From positions 1-48,599 of the forward strand of contig NZ_MOEN01000010.1 of assembly GCF_001968985.1 (NCBI RefSeq): DNA of 48,599 nucleotides, given 5' to 3'. Positions 35,162 to 42,444 of the stretch are shown here, piece after piece. The notes under the pieces were generated by a model. It had not been told where the DNA came from. It was given only the letters and a program-made list of their open reading frames with translations, and ran no database searches. The position numbers and the translations under genes were made by a program. Every line of letters starts with the position of its first letter. Positions within the stretch are counted from its first letter, which is position 1. The DNA comes from Desulfurobacterium indicum. GTDB lineage: Bacteria; Aquificota; Aquificia; Desulfurobacteriales; Desulfurobacteriaceae.

Positions 35162-35190
35162 TTGACAACACCAGATAAGATTTCTATAAT
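35162..35190 (+). promoter_or_regulatory. Consensus sigma-70 promoter for arsR-accD-folC
   Basis: TTGACA (35162-35167) and TATAAT (35185-35190) match the consensus exactly with 17-base spacing, 53 bases before the regulator ATG. An imperfect inverted repeat, TTAAATTC (35110-35117) with GAATTTTA (35135-35142), lies just upstream and might be an operator. Such a strong promoter in front of a repressor gene would suit autoregulation. Confidence 0.8.
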
Positions 35191-35242
35191 TTAAAATAGT
35201 GCACGTAAAATTAATATTTTGTTATTTTTTTAGGAGGTTTAT

Positions 35243-35554
35243 ATGGTTAAGACAAATTCCAAAATACTTGATGACAAGAGACTTGAGGAAGGAGCAGAAT
35301 GTTTGAAAGCTCTTGCTTCTCCGGTAAGATTGAAAATTCTTTTTAAGTTGAAAGAAAAGCCGATGTGTGTAACAGATCTTGAGAAAGAGTTGGGAATTTC
35401 TCAGTCTTCTCTTTCTCAGCATCTCAGAACCCTTCGCTATAAAGGAATAGTTGACAAAAAGAGGGAAGGGAATAAAGTTTATTACACGATTTCTTCAGAT
35501 GCTTTTATTCAGCTTCTAAACACGTTGCCGGAGATTATCTGCTTTAAGGGATAA
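35243..35554 (+). CDS. ArsR-family winged-helix repressor
   Basis: The 103-residue protein is a typical small ArsR-type winged helix. It has LKALASPVRLKILFKL (helix 2 region), then MCVTDLEKELGISQSSLSQHL (DNA-reading helix), then the wing KREGNKVYYTI. Cysteines are at 20, 42 and 100. The full metal motif ELCVCDL is reduced to one Cys (MCVTDL). A pair consisting of one Cys at this position and one in the last helix is what the persulfide sensors SqrR and BigR use, so sulfide/persulfide sensing is a reasonable guess. Metal sensing is the alternative. A GGAGG site precedes the ATG and accD starts 3 bases after the stop. Confidence 0.92.
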   Translation: MVKTNSKILDDKRLEEGAECLKALASPVRLKILFKLKEKPMCVTDLEKELGISQSSLSQHLRTLRYKGIVDKKREGNKVYYTISSDAFIQLLNTLPEIICFKG

Positions 35555-35557
35555 AGT

Positions 35558-36412
35558 ATGTTTAGAAAATTATTTAAAAAAGGCATAGATACCGGAGAAA
35601 CAAAAGCTTCAGCAGTTCCTTCCGGTTTATGGATAAAGTGTAACGAATGTAAAAGCCTCCTGTTCAGGGGGGAGCTTGAGAAGAATTTAATGGTGTGCCC
35701 CAAATGCGGTTTCCATTTTCCTATGGATGCTAAAGAGAGGCTCTATTCTCTCTTTGACAGGGGTGAGTATGAAGAGCTTGATATAGAGCTTGAGCCAAAG
35801 GACATTTTGGGTTTTAAGGATCGCAAACCCTACACCGAGAGACTTGCATCTGCCCAGAGAAAAACAGGTTTGAAAGATGCCGTTGTAAATGCTAAGGGAA
35901 AGATTAGCAAAATTGATGCTTATGTTACCTGTTTTGATTTTAAATTTATGGGTGGAAGTATGGGCTCGGTGGTCGGCGAGAAGATCACAAGGAACATAGA
36001 AAGGGCTGCAGAGGAAGGGATACCTTTCATCTGTATCTCTTCTTCAGGAGGAGCAAGGATGCAGGAGGGAATAATTTCCCTCATGCAGATGGCAAAAACG
36101 TCAGCAGCCCTTGCTCGTCTTGAGGAAAGGGGGGTTCCTTACATATCCGTTCTTACCCATCCTACTATGGGTGGCGTTTCGGCAAGTTTTGCCTTTTTAG
36201 GGGATGTGATTATTGCAGAGCCTGGAGCTCTTATAGGTTTCGCCGGCCCCCGGGTCATTGAACAAACGATAAGACAGAAACTTCCCAAAGGTTTTCAGAA
36301 AGCAGAATTCCTTCTTGAGCATGGCTTAATAGATATGGTTGTTCCGCGGGAAGATTTAAAAGATACGATAGTCCATGTTCTCAAAATCTTCACAGAGAAG
36401 GTAGTTACTTAA
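35558..36412 (+). CDS. accD: Acetyl-CoA carboxylase carboxyltransferase beta
   Basis: AccD with AccA transfers carboxyl from carboxybiotin to acetyl-CoA, the first step in fatty-acid synthesis. The 284-residue protein has the N-terminal zinc ribbon C28-x2-C31...C47-x2-C50. The carboxyltransferase core carries [18 protein letters not shown] and [17 protein letters not shown], and [18 protein letters not shown] follows. It lies between the ArsR-type gene and folC; folC starts directly after its stop. accD-folC adjacency is common in bacteria. Confidence 0.97.
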   Translation: MFRKLFKKGIDTGETKASAVPSGLWIKCNECKSLLFRGELEKNLMVCPKCGFHFPMDAKERLYSLFDRGEYEELDIELEPKDILGFKDRKPYTERLASAQRKTGLKDAVVNAKGKISKIDAYVTCFDFKFMGGSMGSVVGEKITRNIERAAEEGIPFICISSSGGARMQEGIISLMQMAKTSAALARLEERGVPYISVLTHPTMGGVSASFAFLGDVIIAEPGALIGFAGPRVIEQTIRQKLPKGFQKAEFLLEHGLIDMVVPREDLKDTIVHVLKIFTEKVVT

Positions 36413-37639
36413 GTGACCGACTTTGAGACTTACTTTGCCAGTAAAGAGTTTGTCTGGAAAATCGGACTTGACAGGATAAAGGGTGCTTTAAGCACTCTTT
36501 CTTTTTCTCTACCACCTTCTGTTATTGTTGCCGGGACTAACGGCAAAGGTTCAACTTCTACCTTTATAGCTTCTATATTGAAGGAACACGGCAAGAAGGT
36601 AGGCCTCTTTACATCTCCTCACATTGTAAGGTTTAACGAAAGGTTTCGTATAAACCTCAAGCAGGTTGATACAGAGACTTTAGATAGGGTGTTCAGAGAA
36701 GTTTTACCTATTATTGAAAAATTCTCTCTGACTTATTTTGAGGTGGCTTTTTTACTTGCTGTTTTTCTTTTTAAAGATTGTGATTTTGTCGTTTACGAGG
36801 TTGGACTTGGCGGAAGGCTTGATGCTACAAACGCCATTTCTCATAATTTAGCGGTTATCACCCACATTGATTTTGACCATAAAGATTATCTTGGTGATAC
36901 GATAGAGAAGATAGCTGTTGAGAAGTTGCACGTTGTAAAGGATAGGATTCCTGTTGTTATTTCCGATAATCCGCTGGTTGTGTTTGAGCTTGCGAAGGAG
37001 TTTACAGATAGAATTACTGCTTTTGGCAGAAATTTTTATGTTTCTGATGTTAGCGTTTCCCTTTCGGGAACGGAGGCTTTTTACAGGGATGAAGATACGG
37101 CGTTTCGCTTTTTAGTTCCTCTTTACGGTTTTCATCAGGCTGTAAACAGTGCTACGGCCATTTCAGCGGCAAAGATTATTTTAAAAGAAGTTTTTGGCGA
37201 AGAGTTTTCAGTTTCAAAAGCTGTGAAGGGCTTGTCTAAAGTGAGGCTTCCCGGAAGATTTCAGGTTGTAAGAGAGAATCCTCTTTTAATAGTCGATGTT
37301 GCTCACAATCTGGATGCTGTAAAGAGGTTTGTTGAAACTTTGAAGTTTTTGAATCTAAATGTAGATATCCTTTATTCCGGTTTGAAAGATAAAGATGTAA
37401 AGGAAGTCGTTTCAGTTCTTGAAAGTTATGTGAATTCCTGCGGAAAAAAACTTTTTGTTACGGAAATAGATAATGAAAGGGCGCTTTCTGCAGAAAAAAT
37501 TAAAAGTTATTCAGATTCCGCTGTTATTGTTAAGGATCTTTCATTGGTTTTAGACAGACCTGTTGCCGTCGTTGGTTCTTTTTACCTTATCGGAAAACTT
37601 TCTGATTACTTCCCTGACGATTCTCTCTTCTTCTTTTGA
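36413..37639 (+). CDS. folC: Folylpolyglutamate synthase/dihydrofolate synthase
   Basis: FolC adds glutamate to dihydropteroate or folates. The 408-residue Mur-ligase-fold protein has the ATP loop VAGTNGKGSTSTF (about 40-52), then LFTSPHIVRFNERFRIN and YEVGLGGRLDATNAI. LPGRFQVV marks the third domain. The start is GTG at 36413, right after the accD stop. The last 90 bases (37550-37639) are also the 3' end of trmD on the other strand. The C-terminal VVGSFYLIGKLSDYF is normal for FolC, so the overlap is not an artefact of a lost stop. Confidence 0.95.
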   Translation: MTDFETYFASKEFVWKIGLDRIKGALSTLSFSLPPSVIVAGTNGKGSTSTFIASILKEHGKKVGLFTSPHIVRFNERFRINLKQVDTETLDRVFREVLPIIEKFSLTYFEVAFLLAVFLFKDCDFVVYEVGLGGRLDATNAISHNLAVITHIDFDHKDYLGDTIEKIAVEKLHVVKDRIPVVISDNPLVVFELAKEFTDRITAFGRNFYVSDVSVSLSGTEAFYRDEDTAFRFLVPLYGFHQAVNSATAISAAKIILKEVFGEEFSVSKAVKGLSKVRLPGRFQVVRENPLLIVDVAHNLDAVKRFVETLKFLNLNVDILYSGLKDKDVKEVVSVLESYVNSCGKKLFVTEIDNERALSAEKIKSYSDSAVIVKDLSLVLDRPVAVVGSFYLIGKLSDYFPDDSLFFF

Positions 37640-38341
37640 AAATCTCTTTTCCTTTAAAAGCTTTTTTATTAATTCTGAATTTTTAAGGTATGTTCTTTCT
37701 ATTGATTTTTCTTTTCTCCAGAGTTCTATCTTTTTATGGTGTCCTGACAGGAGGACTTTTGGGACTTTCATGCCTCTGTATTCAGCAGGTCTTGTGTAAT
37801 TCGGATATCCCATAAGGCCTCTATCGCTGAACGAGTCTGCTTCGAGGGAATCTCTGCATCCCAAAACTCCCGGCATTAGCCTTATTACTGCGTCCATTAT
37901 TACCATGCCAGGAAGTTCACCGCCTGTAAGTACGTAGTTTCCTATGGATATTTCTTCATCAACGATAGCTTTTACCCTTTCATCGACGCCTTCGTATCTT
38001 CCGCATATTATCAGTATATTTTCCTTTTTTGATAGTTCCACGGCTTTTTCCTGTGTAAACGTTTCCCCCCAGGGTTCAGTTAAAATTACGTGCGGTTTTT
38101 TGCCTCTCTCCTCGCAAATATGGTCAAATGCACGGAAGATAGGTTCCGGTTTTAAAACCATACCGGGTCCGCCGCCGTAGGGAACATCATCAACTACTCT
38201 GTGTTTGTCGGTTGTGAAATCTCTCAGGTTGTGAATTTTTACGCTGACCTTTCCTGACTTTATGGCTCTTCCTATAACACCTTCTGTGAGAAATCCTGAA
38301 AACAGTCCTGGAAGTACGGTTAAAACATCAAAAGAAGGCAT
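37550..38341 (-). CDS. trmD: tRNA (guanine-N1)-methyltransferase TrmD
   Basis: TrmD methylates G37 of tRNAs reading CNN codons and prevents frameshifting. The 263-residue SPOUT protein has FDVLTVLPGLF at the N-terminus, DDVPYGGGPGMVLKPEP and the knot loop CGRYEGVDERV. EEISIGNYVLTGGE and GLMGYPNYTRPAEYRG complete the family pattern. Its ATG overlaps the rimM stop by one base (TAATG). The 3' end overlaps folC by 90 bases. The C-terminal tail after REVIRKF is about 15 residues longer than usual and unconserved in appearance. Confidence 0.96.
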   Translation of the reverse strand: MPSFDVLTVLPGLFSGFLTEGVIGRAIKSGKVSVKIHNLRDFTTDKHRVVDDVPYGGGPGMVLKPEPIFRAFDHICEERGKKPHVILTEPWGETFTQEKAVELSKKENILIICGRYEGVDERVKAIVDEEISIGNYVLTGGELPGMVIMDAVIRLMPGVLGCRDSLEADSFSDRGLMGYPNYTRPAEYRGMKVPKVLLSGHHKKIELWRKEKSIERTYLKNSELIKKLLKEKRFSKEEERIVREVIRKFSDKVKRTNDGNRSV

Positions 38342-38904
38342 TAGATGAGACCCTCTATTGGTTTTATTGTGATTATTTTTTCTTTTACGTTTACATCTTT
38401 TACAAATTCATCTATGAACGGTATAAGAGCTTCTTTGCTGTCTTCTTTTTCCACAACGAGTATGTGGCTTGCCGGCATCTCCATTACTTCTTTTACCTTT
38501 CCAACGGTTTTGCCTTCTTCGGTTATGACTTTACAGCTGATTAAGTCTTCAAAGAAGAATTCGCCATTTTCCAGGGGAACAACTTCTTCTTTTTTTATAT
38601 AAAGTTCGGTGTTTATTAAAGATTCTGCCTGCTCTCTATCTTCTGTCTCTTTAAACTTTGCGATGAACAGATTTTTGTGAGGTTTTATCGATTCTATGGT
38701 TAAAATTTTTTTTGCTGTTCCTCTGTAACCTGTAAGTTTTTCAACATGTAATATCTGTTTTTCAAAGATGTCCGATTCTGGCTTAACCTTCACCTCTCCT
38801 TTTATTCCGTGGGCGCCAACGATCTTACCTATCAAGACTTCTTTTGAGTGATCTATCTTTTTCTTTCTTCTTTCTAAAATTTCCTTTATGCTTCTCTTTT
38901 TCAT
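38341..38904 (-). CDS. rimM: 16S rRNA processing protein RimM
   Basis: RimM binds S19 and assists maturation of the 30S head. The 187-residue protein has the N-terminal barrel start VLIGKIVGAHGIKGEVKVKP and a PRC-barrel C-terminal half (EFFFEDLISCKVITEEGKTV, then HILVVEKE and ALIPFIDEFVKDV). An extra basic 22-residue lead (KKRSIKEILERRKKK) precedes the family start. The TTGGAG site ahead of the ATG supports translation from this point. A terminator hairpin ends 16 bases before the ATG, leaving almost no room for a promoter. Confidence 0.94.
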   Translation of the reverse strand: MKKRSIKEILERRKKKIDHSKEVLIGKIVGAHGIKGEVKVKPESDIFEKQILHVEKLTGYRGTAKKILTIESIKPHKNLFIAKFKETEDREQAESLINTELYIKKEEVVPLENGEFFFEDLISCKVITEEGKTVGKVKEVMEMPASHILVVEKEDSKEALIPFIDEFVKDVNVKEKIITIKPIEGLI

Positions 38905-38920
38905 TGTTTCTCCAATCTGG

Positions 38921-38943
38921 AAAAAGGGGGCATGTATACCCCC
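38921..38943 (-). terminator. Rho-independent terminator between thioesterase and rimM
   Basis: Read on the minus strand, five G and five C bases pair around the 8-base loop TATACATG and run into five T residues. It lies 6 bases beyond the thioesterase stop and 16 bases before the rimM ATG, so it closes the purH-thioesterase transcript and may attenuate rimM-trmD. Confidence 0.85.
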
Positions 38944-38949
38944 TGATTG

Positions 38950-39498
38950 TCAGTTGTTTTGTTCGGGATTTTGTATCTTATCTATGACAAACTTTTTAAG
39001 CTTTTCTTGAACTTCTTCTTCACTTTCTGGCGGCTTGGTTTCCTGTGGTTGTTCTTGTATGAGGCCTTTGGCCTTGAGTTGCTCTAAAACTTCCTTTCCA
39101 AAGCTTACAGGTCTTCCCTGCGGGTCTATAAATATGTGCTGTGTGAATCCAACTGCAAGGACTGCCTCGTCCCTTATTATTCTGTAGTCAAACCTTATAC
39201 CTCTTGATTCTATGTTTGTGATGGCCGTCTCTATTGTTATCAGGTCGTCATAAACAATAGGTGCCATATATCTGCAGGCGGTTTCAACGACAGGCATTAA
39301 AATCTGCCTTTGCTGGAGGACTTGTCTGTATTCAATACCTAAAGCTCTGAAAAGTTCCGTTCTTCCTCTTTCAAACAGGTGAAAGTAGTTGGCGTAATAC
39401 ATTACACCGTAAGCGTCGGTTTCGCCCATGGTCACCCTGTATTGCATCGTGCCTACAATTACCTGCTGCTGTTGCTGTTGTTTTTGTTCCTCTGCCAT
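38950..39498 (-). CDS. YbgC-like acyl-CoA thioesterase with polyglutamine lead
   Basis: The hot-dog domain is clear: YRVTMGETDAYGVMYYANYF holds the catalytic Asp of the 4HBT/YbgC family. FERGRTELFRALGI, PVVETACRYMAPIVYDD and AVGFTQHIFIDPQGRPV follow. The 182 residues include an unusual start, KQQQQQQV from a CAG/CAA run, and a charged tail (about 150-182) rich in Glu/Gln/Lys. YbgC proteins are usually about 130 residues, so both ends are extensions. The gene follows purH by 11 bases. Confidence 0.88.
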   Translation of the reverse strand: MAEEQKQQQQQQVIVGTMQYRVTMGETDAYGVMYYANYFHLFERGRTELFRALGIEYRQVLQQRQILMPVVETACRYMAPIVYDDLITIETAITNIESRGIRFDYRIIRDEAVLAVGFTQHIFIDPQGRPVSFGKEVLEQLKAKGLIQEQPQETKPPESEEEVQEKLKKFVIDKIQNPEQNN

Positions 39499-39509
39499 TT
39501 TTTCCCCCT

Positions 39510-41108
39510 TTAATGTCTGAAGTGTCTTATTCCTGTGAATACCATTGCCATTCCATGTTCGTTTGCCGCTTCTATAACTTCATTGTCTCTTATGGAGCCG
39601 CCTGGCTGTATTATGGCTTTAACGCCAACCTTTGCTGCTTCGTCAACGCTGTCTCTGAACGGGAAGAAAGCTTCACTTGCAAGAACACAGCCTTCCATAT
39701 CAAGTCCCATCTCTTTTGCCTTCAGTGCGGCACACTTTGCGGCATCGACACGGGATGTCTGTCCTACGCCGATTCCGATTGCAATACCATCTTTGGCGTA
39801 AACAACAGAGTTTGACTTTACCCATTTTACTACTTTAAATGCAAAGAGAAGGTCTTTCCATTCTTTATCGGTAGGTTCTCTGTCTGTTACGACTTTCATT
39901 TTTTCAGGTAATACTGTTATAAGATCTCTGTCCTGAACCAGCATTCCTCCCACCACTTTCCTGTAATCAAAGGGTGAATTTTCTCCTCTTGATTCTAAGT
40001 TTTTAAGACCGTTTGTCGTGAGAACTCTCAGGTTTTTCTTCGTTTTGAGTGTTTTAAGTGCCCTATCTGAATATCCCGGTGCAATAATGCACTCGTAGAA
40101 TCTTTTAACTATAAGGTTTGCAACTTCCTCGTTAACATTTGCATTGAATGCGATTATTCCGCCGAAAGCCGAAACGGGATCGACTTTGAGTGCTTTTTCG
40201 TAAGCTTCTTCCGGTGTTTTTCCTAATGCCATTCCGCATGGATTGGCATGTTTTATGATTGCACATGCTATACCGTCTTTTTCGGGGTCAAATTCCAGCA
40301 CTAAATTGAATGCACCGTCAATGTCGTAGATATTGTTAAAAGATAACTCTTTTGCTCCGTGTATCTTTTCTGCGTTTGTTACGCAGGGTTCCTCATTAAA
40401 TATTTCTCTATAAAATGCCGCTCTCTGATGTGGGTTTTCTCCGTATCTTAAATCCTGAACCTTTTCAAATGTGATTGTCAGCGGGTTCCTGAACTCGGGC
40501 GGTTCTGTGCTTCTTTTACCTTCCTCGTTTATAGAGAACAGGTATTCTGTTATTACGGCATCATAATGGGCGGTAAGATTAAAGGCTTTTTTCGCCAGGT
40601 AGAATCTGGTCTTAAGCGAGATTTCGCCGGTGCCTTTAAGTTCTTCTACGATTTTGTCATAATCTGCAGGATCTGTTACTATGGCAACATACTTAAAGTT
40701 TTTGGCTGCAGCCCTTACCATTGTTGGGCCGCCAATGTCGATGTTTTCTATTATCTCTTCAAATGATGACCCCTTTTTTACGGTTTCCTTAAACGGATAC
40801 AGGTTAACAACGACCATATCTATTCGTTCTATTCCAAGTTCTTCCATTGTTTTTACATGGTCGGGATTGTCTCTTTTAGATAGAATTCCTCCGTGAACTT
40901 TCGGATGAAGTGTTTTTACTCTTCCTTCCATTATTTCGGGAAAGCCTGTAAGTTTGGAGATCTCTTTTACCGGTATGTTATTCTCTTTTAAAAGTCTTGC
41001 CGTTCCGCCCGTTGAGATGATTTCAACGCCTAATTCGTGGAGCGATTTGGCAAATGGGACAATGCCTGCTTTGTTAGATACAGATATAATAGCTCTAACA
41101 GGTTTCAA
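39510..41108 (-). CDS. purH: Bifunctional AICAR transformylase/IMP cyclohydrolase
   Basis: PurH makes the last two steps to IMP. The 532-residue protein has the N-terminal cyclohydrolase (SVSNKAGIVPFAKSLHELGV, GGTARLLKENNI, MEGRVKTLHPKVHGGIL). The transformylase follows, with IIKHANPCGMALG (Lys/His near residue 285) and the end motif FFPFRDSVDEAA, IIQPGGSIRDNEVI. The start is TTG at 41108 behind a strong GGAGG. It is divergent from the O-antigen-ligase-like gene. Confidence 0.97.
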   Translation of the reverse strand: MKPVRAIISVSNKAGIVPFAKSLHELGVEIISTGGTARLLKENNIPVKEISKLTGFPEIMEGRVKTLHPKVHGGILSKRDNPDHVKTMEELGIERIDMVVVNLYPFKETVKKGSSFEEIIENIDIGGPTMVRAAAKNFKYVAIVTDPADYDKIVEELKGTGEISLKTRFYLAKKAFNLTAHYDAVITEYLFSINEEGKRSTEPPEFRNPLTITFEKVQDLRYGENPHQRAAFYREIFNEEPCVTNAEKIHGAKELSFNNIYDIDGAFNLVLEFDPEKDGIACAIIKHANPCGMALGKTPEEAYEKALKVDPVSAFGGIIAFNANVNEEVANLIVKRFYECIIAPGYSDRALKTLKTKKNLRVLTTNGLKNLESRGENSPFDYRKVVGGMLVQDRDLITVLPEKMKVVTDREPTDKEWKDLLFAFKVVKWVKSNSVVYAKDGIAIGIGVGQTSRVDAAKCAALKAKEMGLDMEGCVLASEAFFPFRDSVDEAAKVGVKAIIQPGGSIRDNEVIEAANEHGMAMVFTGIRHFRH

Positions 41109-41172
41109 ATTAACCTCCTGCGGGATTTGGTTTAGTGATACGAAATTTTATCAAACTGATTGGAGAGTAATT

Positions 41173-42444
41173 ATGAAGTTGACTTTTCCTAAGATTGGTT
41201 CTGTTTTACTTTCCCTCTCTGTTTACTTACTTACTTTGACCATTCCTGTTTCAATAGCCGGTGATAATATAGCCATAGGTATAGGTGTTTTAGGGGTTAT
41301 CCTTCTCTTCTTGAGCAATGAGCGGATGGATTTTCCTAATCTTAAACCTCTTGCATTTTTCTTAGTTCCCGAAGGCATATCGGTTTTGTTCGCTAAAAAT
41401 GTTAAAAAAGCCTGGAAACAGACTTCATTAAATCACCATTTGCTACCTTTAATTTTTGTTTACGATAGGCTAAAAAAGGGGCTTTCTCTGGAGAGGATTT
41501 TAAAATTTCTTTCTTTTAGTTCTATAGTTCTTTCCTCTTCTGTTATTGTGGAAGCTTTTACACATCAGAATGTAAAACATTTTAAGTTTTCGAGATTTCA
41601 TCTTTTCTTTGAACCGGTCAGAGGAAAAGGAATCCTTAATCATCAACTAACGACGGCTGGAGTGCTCTATCTTTTGTTTCTCTTATTTGCAGGTTTTTTT
41701 ATCAGACAGAATCAGGATAGACAATCAAAGAAAATTTATGGTATTACTACGTGTTTTCTTTTTTTAGCTATTCTTTTGAATCAGAGTAGATCTTATTGGA
41801 TCGGTATGTTTGTGGCTTTTCTATTGTTTTTCGTTTTGCTTTATAGAAAGAGGGCAGTTTTTTATATTTCTGGGTTTTTAGCCTTTTTTTTAGGGTTTAC
41901 TTTGGTATTTGCTCCTCTGAGAGCTAGATTAGAGAGTATTGTAAATACCAAAACGAATGGGAGTAATACAACTAGGCTGATAATATGGCGTTCTCACTAT
42001 GAGGCTATTAAGAATGATTTCTCTTTGAAAGAAAAACTGTTTGGATCTCCGGTGGCAGGAAAAGATATGTGCTGTAAATATATTCCAGAAAGTTATGAAA
42101 AAGTTCTTGGTAAAAAGCCGCCTAAAATTGAGAATTTATGTGATAAGCAGTTTTATCATTGTTTGAGTCATAACATTTACATAAAGTATTTAACGGATTT
42201 TGGCCTGTTAGGTTTATTGGGCTATGTTACTTTTATTCTTTATTTAATATTAGTAAATATTCGCGGGTTTTCTCTTTCTGGAGATTCTATCTTTGCTACT
42301 TTTGCTTCCATGTATACCGGTTTTGCCACAGCAGGCTTTTTTGAGAATAACTTTACAGATGCAGAAGTAAAAATCTGTTTCATATTTATTTTAGGGATAA
42401 ATTTCTATCTTCTTGATAAATTACGTTCGGGAGAGAGAGTTTGA
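41173..42444 (+). CDS. O-antigen ligase/Wzy-like membrane protein
   Basis: I begin at the ATG at 41173, preceded by GGAGAG; the open frame extends further 5' only as antisense of purH. The 423-residue protein has about ten membrane segments. One central feature is the Wzy_C pattern LLNQSRSYWIGMFVAFLLFF, with the Arg that is usual in O-antigen ligases. A periplasmic loop (about 290-350) follows and contains SHNIYIKYLTDFGLLGLLG, matching the His-containing H-N-x-Y-L/I ligase motif. It could be WaaL ligase or a Wzy polymerase; the neighbouring msbA and glycosyltransferase favour LPS work. It overlaps msbA by 4 bases. Confidence 0.85.
   Translation: MKLTFPKIGSVLLSLSVYLLTLTIPVSIAGDNIAIGIGVLGVILLFLSNERMDFPNLKPLAFFLVPEGISVLFAKNVKKAWKQTSLNHHLLPLIFVYDRLKKGLSLERILKFLSFSSIVLSSSVIVEAFTHQNVKHFKFSRFHLFFEPVRGKGILNHQLTTAGVLYLLFLLFAGFFIRQNQDRQSKKIYGITTCFLFLAILLNQSRSYWIGMFVAFLLFFVLLYRKRAVFYISGFLAFFLGFTLVFAPLRARLESIVNTKTNGSNTTRLIIWRSHYEAIKNDFSLKEKLFGSPVAGKDMCCKYIPESYEKVLGKKPPKIENLCDKQFYHCLSHNIYIKYLTDFGLLGLLGYVTFILYLILVNIRGFSLSGDSIFATFASMYTGFATAGFFENNFTDAEVKICFIFILGINFYLLDKLRSGERV

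Noticed and set aside
39513-39815. Two plus-strand frames of 100 and 88 residues opposite purH
   Set aside because: Both are antisense shadows of the well-conserved purH C-terminus.
40954-41172. Longer frame for the O-antigen-ligase-like gene
   Set aside because: The extra 73 codons lie antisense to purH; the ATG at 41173 has a ribosome site and starts a membrane protein.
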